From an uncultured Prevotellaceae bacterium (lineage in GTDB: Bacteria; Bacteroidota; Bacteroidia; Bacteroidales; Bacteroidaceae), in NCBI GenBank assembly GCA_946188345.1, contig CAMHUI010000008.1:1-64000 (forward strand): 64,000 nucleotides of DNA, written 5' to 3'. The notes under the pieces are model-generated. The model saw only the letters and a list, made by a program, of their open reading frames with translations. It was not told the origin of the DNA and did no database searches. Positions within the stretch are counted from its first letter, which is position 1. The number at the start of each line of letters is the position of its first letter. The translations under genes were made by a program, and so were the position numbers. This document shows positions 1-6,935 of the stretch, piece by piece.

Positions 1-40
1 TTGCCCTGGGCTGAGATCTTTCTGGCCCTTCAGGCCGTTT
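1..40. repeat. Divergent REP-like palindrome
   Basis: The first 40 bases contain CCCTGGGCTGA followed by a short GC hairpin (GGCCCTTCAGGCC). The same order, CCCTGGGCTGATATCTC then GCCCCTTCGGGGC, is seen in the palindromes beside the transposase at 46932-47387. I read this as a diverged member of that family. It is cut by the window edge, so its full extent is unknown. Confidence 0.45.
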
Positions 41-53
41 TTACCGGACAGCA

Positions 54-282
54 ATGAAAATAAATTTTCCTTTTTCTTGCTTTTGTCCTCGCTTAATCGT
101 ACCTTTAGATAAGGTACTCTCGCTTGACAAAATCTGAAAAAATGAAAATAAATTTTCCTTTTTCTTGCTTTTGTCCTCGCTTAATCGTACCTTTGACTGC
201 GTCGAAGCTACTCCCGCTCGGAAAACAAACTGAAAAAACTTCGTCTTTTCCTTTGTTTTTCGCTCGCTTAATCGTACCTTTG
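54..282 (+). repeat. Three tandem promoter-containing repeats, about 88-bp period
   Basis: A 53-base stretch at 54-106 recurs without a mismatch at 142-194, and a diverged third copy ends at 282. Each copy ends in CGCTTAATCGTACCTTT, which carries a Bacteroidetes -7 box (TACCTTTA, TACCTTTG, TACCTTTG at 100, 188 and 275). Copies 1 and 2 have CTTG 20 bases upstream (76-79, 164-167); copy 3 has TTTG 19 bases upstream (252-255). The array fills nearly all of the space before the lipoprotein-mtnN-luxS operon. Open frames across it are products of the repeat and not genes. Confidence 0.8.
252..282 (+). promoter_or_regulatory. Proximal promoter of the lipoprotein-mtnN-luxS operon
   Basis: TTTG at 252-255, a 19-base spacer and TACCTTTG at 275-282 match the Bacteroidetes primary sigma consensus. 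The -7 box ends 18 bases before the ATG at 301, so the 5' leader would be short. Confidence 0.7.
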
Positions 283-300
283 CACTCGGAAACAAGCATC

Positions 301-1128
301 ATGACAATGAAGAAAGTAAATATCCTGGCAACGGCTGTTGCCGCTCTGGCCTTCACGGCCTGCATCGGAGAGAAACGTATCGAACCCATCAACGAAGACT
401 GGCGACTGGAGGGCGACCGCACCATCTACGGCCTGGCCTGCGAGGGCTGCTCCGACTCTACTCTGGTGCTGCTGCCTACCGACGGCAGCGACCCCATCTC
501 TTACTCTATCATCGAGGCTACCAAGGCCGGGCGCATCCTCGGAAAACCGAAGATTGGCGACCGCGTGGGCGTCGTGCCCAACGAGACGGACTCGCTGAAG
601 GGTGACGCCGTGGTGAACATAGACCAGCTGAAGGGCATCTGGTGCTACATCGTCATGCCAAAGCTCAGATACCACGAGGATGCTACGGAACGGCAGAAGG
701 AGCAACTGGTGAACGCCATGGAGGACTCCATCCGCGAGACCTATTATATTCCGCGTGAGTATGGCTTTGCCATGCAGCGCAACTGGGTGGCTCAGAGTGT
801 AGGATACGTGCGCGAGACTACACTCGACACCGAGAGCCCCGTGGTATACCCCCAGCTGGGATACTTCACCGAGTGGCACCTCTGGAACGGCGACTTGGTC
901 ATCACCAGCGGAACGCCGCAGTTCAACGAGGACAAGACGACAACGGTCATCGACATGGTTGACGACACCTGCCGCATTGACTTCCTGCAGGGCGACTCGC
1001 TCGTGCTCAGCTCCGACGGCATCTCGCGCTCGTACTACCGCAAGGAGAATATGAATGAAGTAAACCAGAAGGCCCGCCAGATTGCCGAACGGCTGCGCCA
1101 GCAGGCCTTAGACGAAACGAAACAATGA
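301..1128 (+). CDS. Lipoprotein of unknown function, first gene of the luxS operon
   Basis: I do not recognise a family. The predicted protein is 275 aa, starting at the ATG at 301 (a second ATG at 307 is possible). The open frame runs further upstream into the promoter repeats, but a start there would precede the promoter. Residues 1-20 form a lipoprotein signal ending FTAC, with Cys21 as the likely lipidated residue. The rest is soluble, with no membrane segment, and the C-terminus is charged and helical. The TGA overlaps the ATG of mtnN (ATGA), so the genes are probably translationally coupled. The location suggests an envelope protein co-expressed with the activated methyl cycle, but no function can be inferred from that. 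Confidence 0.75.
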   Translation: MTMKKVNILATAVAALAFTACIGEKRIEPINEDWRLEGDRTIYGLACEGCSDSTLVLLPTDGSDPISYSIIEATKAGRILGKPKIGDRVGVVPNETDSLKGDAVVNIDQLKGIWCYIVMPKLRYHEDATERQKEQLVNAMEDSIRETYYIPREYGFAMQRNWVAQSVGYVRETTLDTESPVVYPQLGYFTEWHLWNGDLVITSGTPQFNEDKTTTVIDMVDDTCRIDFLQGDSLVLSSDGISRSYYRKENMNEVNQKARQIAERLRQQALDETKQ

Positions 1129-1787
1129 AGATAGGAATCATCGTAGCGATGGAGAAGGAGCTGCAGCAGCTCCAGTCGCTGTTCAAGGGAGATGACGTCA
1201 TCGTGCGTCAGTGTGGAATCGGTAAGGTGAACGCCGCCCTCGGGGCCGCCGAGATGATAAAAGAGCATCAGCCCGACGTCGTCATCTCATCGGGCTGCGC
1301 CGGAGGCAACGGCAATGACATACAAATCAAGGACGTCGTCGTCAGTGCTGAGCTCAGCTACCACGACGTCTACTGCGGCAAGGCCATCGACGACACCACC
1401 GTCTATGGTCAGGTGCAGGGCCTTCCCGCCCGCTATCAGGGCGATGCACGCCTGCTGGCCATAGCTGAAGAGATGAAGACCCAGCAGAAGAATGTCAACA
1501 TCCATACGGGTCTCATCGTCACGGGCGACTGGTTTGTTGACTCGAAGGAGAAGATGCACGAGATTATCTCTCACTTCCCCGATGCCAAGGCCGTAGACAT
1601 GGAAAGCGCCGCCATCGCACAGACATGCTACAAGATGGGCGTGCCCTTCATCTCCTACCGCGTCATCAGCGACGTGCCGCTGCGCGACACCGACGCCTCT
1701 CAGTATCACGACTTCTGGAACCAGGTGGCAGAGACCTCCTTCGAGACCACACGCCACTTTGTGGAAGCACTACTTAAAAAAGCCTGA
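1125..1787 (+). CDS. mtnN: 5'-methylthioadenosine/S-adenosylhomocysteine nucleosidase
   Basis: This cytoplasmic enzyme hydrolyses S-adenosylhomocysteine to adenine and S-ribosylhomocysteine, and methylthioadenosine to adenine and methylthioribose. The 220-aa length fits the family. Catalytic residues are visible: Glu12 in the N-terminal IIVAMEKE segment, Glu160 in VDMESAAIA and Asp183 in YRVISDVP, matching Glu12, Glu174 and Asp197 of the E. coli enzyme. The start overlaps the stop of the upstream lipoprotein gene, and luxS begins 14 bases downstream. LuxS uses the product of this enzyme, so the two catalyse consecutive steps. Confidence 0.95.
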   Translation: MKIGIIVAMEKELQQLQSLFKGDDVIVRQCGIGKVNAALGAAEMIKEHQPDVVISSGCAGGNGNDIQIKDVVVSAELSYHDVYCGKAIDDTTVYGQVQGLPARYQGDARLLAIAEEMKTQQKNVNIHTGLIVTGDWFVDSKEKMHEIISHFPDAKAVDMESAAIAQTCYKMGVPFISYRVISDVPLRDTDASQYHDFWNQVAETSFETTRHFVEALLKKA

Positions 1788-1801
1788 CAACATAACATCT
1801 C

Positions 1802-2296
1802 ATGGAAGTAATACAGAGTTTTACCATTGACCACACCCACCTGAAGCCCGGCATCTACGTCTCGCGCGAAGACAATGGCTTCACCACCTTCGACCTGCGC
1901 ATCACCGAACCCAACAAGGAGCCTGCCGTGGCGCCGGCTGCCATCCACAGCATGGAACACCTGATGGCCACATGGTTCCGCAATAGCGAGGCCAAGGCCG
2001 ATGTCGTCTACGTGGGCCCCATGGGATGCCTCACCGGCATGTATGTCATCATGACAGGCCACTACACCGTTGAGGATATGCGGCGACTGACCATAGACTG
2101 TCTGCGCTGGATACTCACCCAGACCGAGGTGCCGGCCACCACGCCCGAGACCTGCGGCAACTATCTGCTGCACGACCTGCCGATGTGCAAGTGGGAGAGC
2201 GCCCGATACCTCGACCGCCTGCTGAACGACTTCCACTGCGAATACACTAAACTACAGATTACACTCAGCGACGGCAAGATATTCGCAGACGCCTGA
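1802..2296 (+). CDS. luxS: S-ribosylhomocysteine lyase (AI-2 precursor synthase)
   Basis: LuxS cleaves S-ribosylhomocysteine to homocysteine and 4,5-dihydroxy-2,3-pentanedione, the precursor of autoinducer-2. The 164-aa length is normal. The metal site is visible as HSMEH (His49, Glu52, His53) and Cys118 in ETCGNY; Cys76 in GPMGCLTG corresponds to the catalytic cysteine. It follows mtnN by 14 bases and is probably cotranscribed with it. A long inverted repeat starts directly after the stop codon and could terminate transcription. Confidence 0.96.
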   Translation: MEVIQSFTIDHTHLKPGIYVSREDNGFTTFDLRITEPNKEPAVAPAAIHSMEHLMATWFRNSEAKADVVYVGPMGCLTGMYVIMTGHYTVEDMRRLTIDCLRWILTQTEVPATTPETCGNYLLHDLPMCKWESARYLDRLLNDFHCEYTKLQITLSDGKIFADA

Positions 2297-2420
<124 letters not shown>

Positions 2421-2999
2421 TTATAGTCTTGCTGCCAGCGTAAGGCTGATGCTGTGGAAACGGTTGGGCTCGTGGAATCGACCGTAGTCAATCCGCATGT
2501 CGTTCAGTCCGATGTGTCCTTCCACACCCAGGCGGAAATGCCGCCCCAAGTCATACATCACCGACGGCTTTAGACCAAGCCCGAAAGTATGGAGCTTCTC
2601 CTTGTCGTTCATCGGGTCTGTCGGGTTGGCATCGATGTAATAAGTGTCGTTGCGGGTACAGAACGAGAAGACGGGTCCGAGACCAAACGTCCAATGGCCC
2701 GTGTGGTAGCGGGCAGCAACCGAGAAGTCGACAAAGGTGTAGTCGTCATCGTCGGCACCATCGAGCGAGTCGAACATGTTCTCCACCTCATAGCGCAGTG
2801 CCACGCCGGCCGTCAGCGAGAAGTCAGGCCGCAGAAAGCGTCCCAGCGAGTAGCCAATCCCGGTACTGCTACCCGTATTGTCGGTGTTGTCAATCTGTAC
2901 GCCTGCCGACACATGGAACTGATGTTCCCACTTACGCTCCTGTGCCTGTGCGGCCACGACGGCTGAGAGGAAAAGCGCAAACAAAAGATACTTTTTCAT
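2421..2999 (-). CDS. Outer-membrane beta-barrel protein, small
   Basis: The 192-aa protein has a Sec signal peptide of about 19 residues ending AVVAAQAQ. It continues with alternating polar and hydrophobic short strands rich in Gly, Tyr and Phe, and ends in Leu-Ala-Ala-Arg-Leu, as expected for a small eight-stranded outer-membrane barrel. The acidic loop DGADDDD near residue 80 would face outside. A possible -7 box (TAACTTTG, 3039-3032) lies upstream. It converges on luxS. Function cannot be assigned beyond the fold class. Confidence 0.7.
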   Translation of the reverse strand: MKKYLLFALFLSAVVAAQAQERKWEHQFHVSAGVQIDNTDNTGSSTGIGYSLGRFLRPDFSLTAGVALRYEVENMFDSLDGADDDDYTFVDFSVAARYHTGHWTFGLGPVFSFCTRNDTYYIDANPTDPMNDKEKLHTFGLGLKPSVMYDLGRHFRLGVEGHIGLNDMRIDYGRFHEPNRFHSISLTLAARL

Positions 3000-3124
3000 G
3001 ATGTATTTTTTTATTGTGGTATAATATATTCCAAAGTTACTGATTATTTATGTTCCGAAGACCGTCAGTGCCGTTAAATATCTATAATTTCTTTTCTGGT
3101 CGCACGCTATTAAAGAAAAAGCAG

Positions 3125-3132
3125 TATCTTTG
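3125..3132 (+). promoter_or_regulatory. -7 box of the ROK kinase promoter
   Basis: TATCTTTG fits the Bacteroidetes TAnnTTTG consensus and lies 32 bases before the start codon at 3165. No clear -33 element is seen at the expected distance. Confidence 0.5.
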
Positions 3133-3164
3133 CATGCAGATAAACTTTTTAACTAAAAATAAGT

Positions 3165-4262
3165 ATGACGGACTATAAGCAAGACAAGCGAGTGATTATG
3201 ACGCTGGATGCCGGTGGAACAAACTTCGTGTTCTCGGCCATGCAGCAGGGTGAGGAAATCGTGAAGCCGTTCTCGTTGCCGGCCTGTGCCGACAATCTGG
3301 AGCAGTGCCTTGGCCAGTTGGTCAAGGGCTTCGAGCGTGTGGAGGCAGAGGTGGCAGTGGCTCCCTCGGCCATCAGCTTTGCCTTCCCTGGTCCGGCCGA
3401 CTATGCCGCAGGCATCATCGGCGACCTGCCCAACTTCCCCTCTTTCCGTGGTGGTGTGGCCCTCGGCCCGTTCCTGCAAGAGAAGTTTGGCATCCCCGTA
3501 TTCATCAATAACGACGGCAGCCTCTTTGCCTACGGCGAGGCCATGTCGGGGGTGCTGCCCGAAATCAACCGCAAGCTGGCTGAGGCAGGAAGTCCCAAAC
3601 GCTACAAGAACCTGTTGGGTCTGACCTTCGGAACGGGCTTCGGAGCCGGCGTCGTCATCGATGGCGAGCTGCTTGTCGGCGACAATGGCCTGGGAGGCGA
3701 CATCTGGTGCTTCCGCAATAAGATTCACCGTGAGTATATCGCCGAGGAAGGCGTGGCCATCCGTGCCGTGAAGCGTGTCTACAAAGAGCAGTCGGGCGAC
3801 GATACGCCCTTGGAGCCGAAGGACATCTGTGAGATTGCCGATGGCCGCCGCGAGGGTGACGTCGAGGCAGCCCGCCGTGCCTTTGCCGAGCTGGGAGAGG
3901 TGGCTGGCGATGCTATCGCCATGGCCGACACCATTGTCGACGGACTCGTCGTCATTGGTGGTGGCGTAGCCAATGCACACCGCCACATCCTGCCAGCCTT
4001 GGTGGGCGAGCTAAACAGTCCGCTGAAGATGATGAATGGCGGCACAGTTAACCACATGCAGATGCAGGCCTTCAACCTGGAGGATGAGGCGGAGTTTGCG
4101 CAGTTCGCCCGTGGCGAGGCTGTAAAGATTAAGGTGCCGGGGTCAGAGACCATTGTCGACTACGACCCGATGAAGCGCATCGGCGTTGCCGTGAGCAAGC
4201 AGGGAGCCAGCCGCGCCATTGCCATGGGGGCCTACCTGTTTGCATTGAATAAAATGAAGTGA
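3165..4262 (+). CDS. ROK-family sugar kinase, divergent
   Basis: This 365-aa cytoplasmic protein carries the N-terminal ATP-binding motif DAGGTN (residues 15-20), FPGPA near 74, INND with the likely catalytic Asp117, and the second phosphate loop GTGFGAGVVIDG near 156-167. Typical ROK kinases have a His after GE(I/L)G and then a CxCGxxGCxE zinc site. Here the segment reads GLGGDIWCFRNK and the cysteine cluster is missing. The substrate is unknown. The next gene, on the other strand, is a mannose-6-phosphate isomerase, so a hexose kinase role (fructose, mannose or glucose) is plausible but inferred. It ends at a strong shared terminator. Confidence 0.85.
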   Translation: MTDYKQDKRVIMTLDAGGTNFVFSAMQQGEEIVKPFSLPACADNLEQCLGQLVKGFERVEAEVAVAPSAISFAFPGPADYAAGIIGDLPNFPSFRGGVALGPFLQEKFGIPVFINNDGSLFAYGEAMSGVLPEINRKLAEAGSPKRYKNLLGLTFGTGFGAGVVIDGELLVGDNGLGGDIWCFRNKIHREYIAEEGVAIRAVKRVYKEQSGDDTPLEPKDICEIADGRREGDVEAARRAFAELGEVAGDAIAMADTIVDGLVVIGGGVANAHRHILPALVGELNSPLKMMNGGTVNHMQMQAFNLEDEAEFAQFARGEAVKIKVPGSETIVDYDPMKRIGVAVSKQGASRAIAMGAYLFALNKMK

Positions 4263-4263
4263 T

Positions 4264-4310
4264 AAAAAATGATGAACCGAAGGCCGCCGACCTTCGGTTC
4301 ATCATTTTTT
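4264..4310. terminator. Bidirectional intrinsic terminator
   Basis: A perfect 13-bp stem (GATGAACCGAAGG, 4271-4283, paired with 4291-4303) encloses a 7-base loop. An A-run lies on the left and a T-run on the right. It lies between the convergent ROK kinase and mannose-6-phosphate isomerase genes and would serve both. Confidence 0.92.
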
Positions 4311-6049
4311 TATCTCACATACGCCTTGATGGTTCCACATTCCTTTCCCTCGGCTGTGCCGTAGGGACGGATGGTGTATTTGCCTACCGAGGCCGGGACG
4401 ATGAATGTCTCGGCATAGTGGACGACGTATGGCTCGAAGACATTCGAAGGGCTCTCAACAAGGAGTTCGTCACCCTCGATGACGTTCAGCACGTTCACGC
4501 TGCCGCTGGTGTCGTGGAGCACGGGCTTGGTGAACCAATGGCGCCTCGTCTCGATGAACTCGTTCTCGTGCAGTCCGGTGCGCTCCTCGCGCCAGCCGTC
4601 GCCCGAGGCGATGGGCTCGATGTGATTGACGATGTTCTGTCGCACCCAGTCAGTCTGTCGCTCCCACTGTATGACATGCGAACCGTGTCGGATGTTGATA
4701 GGTCTGGGCAGTCCGTCGAGTCCGAGACGTCCCCAGTCGTAGAGCTTGAAGGTGAAGATGTTAGGCGTGGCACTAATCTCCAGCACCATGGCTCCGGCTC
4801 CGGAACAGTGGATGGTGCCGGCGGGGATGAGGAAGTGGTCGTGTTTCTTTGCCGGCCAGCGGTTGACGTAGCGTTCGGCATCGAAGGGCTCGCCCGTCTC
4901 CTGCGCCTTGTTCAGTGCGCCAATCATCTCTTGAGCGTCAACACCCGTCTTCAGTCCGAGGAAGACGGTGGCGCCCTCCTCGGCATCGAGCAGGTAGTAG
5001 CTCTCGTCCTGAGTGTAGAAGATGCCGAAGGTGTCGCGGATATATTGTGTCGTGGGATGAACCTGCAGGCTGAGGTTGCCACCGCCCATTGTGTCGAGGA
5101 AGTCGAAGCGGATGGGGAAGTCCTGTCCGAAGCGTGCCTCGACAGGAGCGCCCAGCAACTCGCGTGTACGATAGAAGACAAGGTTGTTGGCGGGGAACTC
5201 CAATGTATCTCCTCTCTGGGCAGAAGACTCTGCTTGGTTGTGGACCTCAATCAATATGCTGTTCTCCTCTGGCACGCAGTCGAAGCACCAGCCGAAGTTT
5301 TCTTTGCTGCGGTCGAGGTCGCAGACCTCCTTCATCCATTGTCCGCCCCACGGTGCCGGGTCGAAGAAAGGCACAACGCGAAAAGGCTGGTGTGCCATCT
5401 TGTCGAGGGCTGAGAGCATGGTCCGCCCCTCCATCATCTTGGGCCGGTCGGCCATGGTGGTGTCCAGCCAATAGTCTATTCGTTCGAAGTACTCCTTCTT
5501 TACCTTGTCGCAGACAATCCAGTCGAGGAAGTAGCCCCGCTTGTATTGTTTCGACGGAGCCTCGGAGCTATTGTCGACACCAAGGGCACAGACTTCGTGG
5601 CGGCGCTGTCGCTGCTGAATCTCCCAACGCGGCATGTCGGCATAGGCCAGCACGTCGCGGTGGAGTCCTTCGGTGAGCAGAGCGGCTCCAGGGCCTATGA
5701 CGACGGCTTTCCGTTCGCTGAAGGCTCTCCCAGAGAGGAAGTCTTTCATGCTGAGATGTCCGACCCTACGGCCAAACAGCCGGTCGTCGGTCATCCACTC
5801 GTCGGTCATGGAGCGAATCTCCGTCTCAGACTTGAAATAGTCACGCGTGTCGACCACCGTCCAGCCCTGCGCTTGGGCACAGAAAGCCGATAGTAATTCG
5901 TTGATGTTCACACCCTGATAGCACTCTATGGCAACGCAGCTGTCACAGCCATCCATCATCTTGCCGACGATGTCGCTCCAGCCCGTCCAAGAATCACCGC
6001 TAATCTGGGTGCAAGGGAATTTGTCGTAATTGCTTTTTCTCATTATCAA
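4310..6049 (-). CDS. Class I mannose-6-phosphate isomerase with long N-terminal extension
   Basis: The enzyme interconverts mannose 6-phosphate and fructose 6-phosphate. The isomerase part begins near residue 222 (VVPFFDPAPWGG) and includes the zinc-site motif LQVHP (328-332) and AGTIHCSGAGAMVLEI further on, both standard for class I phosphomannose isomerases. At 579 aa the protein is much longer than the roughly 320-390 aa usual form. The first 220 residues are a separate domain I cannot assign confidently. The start may be Met1 or Met3. The stop codon lies within the shared terminator. The neighbouring ROK kinase and the GH92 mannosidase at 14897 fit a mannose-using metabolism. Confidence 0.9.
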   Translation of the reverse strand: MIMRKSNYDKFPCTQISGDSWTGWSDIVGKMMDGCDSCVAIECYQGVNINELLSAFCAQAQGWTVVDTRDYFKSETEIRSMTDEWMTDDRLFGRRVGHLSMKDFLSGRAFSERKAVVIGPGAALLTEGLHRDVLAYADMPRWEIQQRQRRHEVCALGVDNSSEAPSKQYKRGYFLDWIVCDKVKKEYFERIDYWLDTTMADRPKMMEGRTMLSALDKMAHQPFRVVPFFDPAPWGGQWMKEVCDLDRSKENFGWCFDCVPEENSILIEVHNQAESSAQRGDTLEFPANNLVFYRTRELLGAPVEARFGQDFPIRFDFLDTMGGGNLSLQVHPTTQYIRDTFGIFYTQDESYYLLDAEEGATVFLGLKTGVDAQEMIGALNKAQETGEPFDAERYVNRWPAKKHDHFLIPAGTIHCSGAGAMVLEISATPNIFTFKLYDWGRLGLDGLPRPINIRHGSHVIQWERQTDWVRQNIVNHIEPIASGDGWREERTGLHENEFIETRRHWFTKPVLHDTSGSVNVLNVIEGDELLVESPSNVFEPYVVHYAETFIVPASVGKYTIRPYGTAEGKECGTIKAYVR

Positions 6050-6103
6050 TTCTTTTTCTTCATGGGCTTACCCTTCGTTTGCCGACCTCCGGTTCCTAAC
6101 GCC

Positions 6104-6808
6104 TCATCTTATTCTGTATCCTACAGTGAAGACGAACGTAGAGTGATGACTGTCTTCGTAGGCATCGGCCTTCAGCGGATGCGTCAGAGAACGCACATAG
6201 CGCGCCTCTATGATGACATTCTGATACTCGTAAGACAAGGCCACTGGAATACCGAAGTAGAACTTCTGCTTCCACTCGTCGAGGTAGTCGCTCTCTTGCT
6301 TCTGGGTAGGGCCGTAGGTGCGGACTCCCTCATCGTCGCGAGTCCACGTCTGGATGTCCATCCGCGTCTTGCTGTGTACCATCCGTCCCATCTGCACGCC
6401 AAGCTTCACACTCAGACCGTTGTCCAGATGGAGGCCGGCCATGACGGGCACCTGCACGAAGTCCATCGTCATGCGGTTGTTTGAAATACCCTCTCCGCTG
6501 TTCTGATCTTCACTCATAAAGTCCTTGAAGCGTGAGCCCATATTCATATAATACAAGCCTGCCGACATGCTGGCATGATCATGCAGGAAGTACTCCACGT
6601 CAAACCCTGCCGCAAGACCCTCCTTATATGTCGAGGACACTTTCTTCTCACCCGAGATGTCGATAAAGATGACATCGTCGTTGAACTTCGACAAGTCGAC
6701 ACCCACCTTCGGGATGAAAGACCACTCTCCAGCAACGTGCTGAGCCTGCGCCACGCCAGTCGATGCCAATGCCACGAAGAGCAACAAAATCTTTTTTATA
6801 TTAATCAT
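6104..6808 (-). CDS. Outer-membrane beta-barrel protein (porin-like)
   Basis: This 234-aa protein has a signal peptide of about 22 residues ending ASTGVAQAQ. Amphipathic beta strands alternate with charged loops, and the C-terminus ends in the strand FTVFTVGYRIR. The pattern fits the outer-membrane beta-barrel (PF13568-like) proteins common in Bacteroidetes. No partner gene is evident: the isomerase lies downstream and GH106 upstream on the same strand. The upstream 130 bases contain a degenerate copy of a dispersed repeat. Function is not assigned. Confidence 0.72.
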   Translation of the reverse strand: MINIKKILLLFVALASTGVAQAQHVAGEWSFIPKVGVDLSKFNDDVIFIDISGEKKVSSTYKEGLAAGFDVEYFLHDHASMSAGLYYMNMGSRFKDFMSEDQNSGEGISNNRMTMDFVQVPVMAGLHLDNGLSVKLGVQMGRMVHSKTRMDIQTWTRDDEGVRTYGPTQKQESDYLDEWKQKFYFGIPVALSYEYQNVIIEARYVRSLTHPLKADAYEDSHHSTFVFTVGYRIR

Positions 6809-6844
6809 TTTATGTACATATTATAATAAATTATTATAAACGAA

Positions 6845-6935
6845 ATTCGGTAGCCACTTGGTTTCGCTCATCCTGCTCACGCTCGGCAATGTTCAAGCGT
6901 GTTTTGGAGTTGCTCTCGCTTAATCGCCGGATTCC
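6845..6935. repeat. Degenerate copy of the promoter-type dispersed repeat
   Basis: The space between the GH106 stop codon and the barrel gene contains CTCTCGCTTAATCG, also present in the array at 54-282, with further GCTC/GAGC-rich sequence. It abuts the GH106 stop. It lacks a recognisable -7 box here, so it may be a relic. Confidence 0.4.

Noticed and set aside
41..425. Overlapping small frames in the first 425 bases
   Set aside because: They are produced by the promoter repeats and the antisense of the lipoprotein gene.
4259..5413. 384-codon frame on the + strand opposite the isomerase
   Set aside because: It is antisense to a well-supported gene, a common effect of the codon usage here, and shows no family motif.
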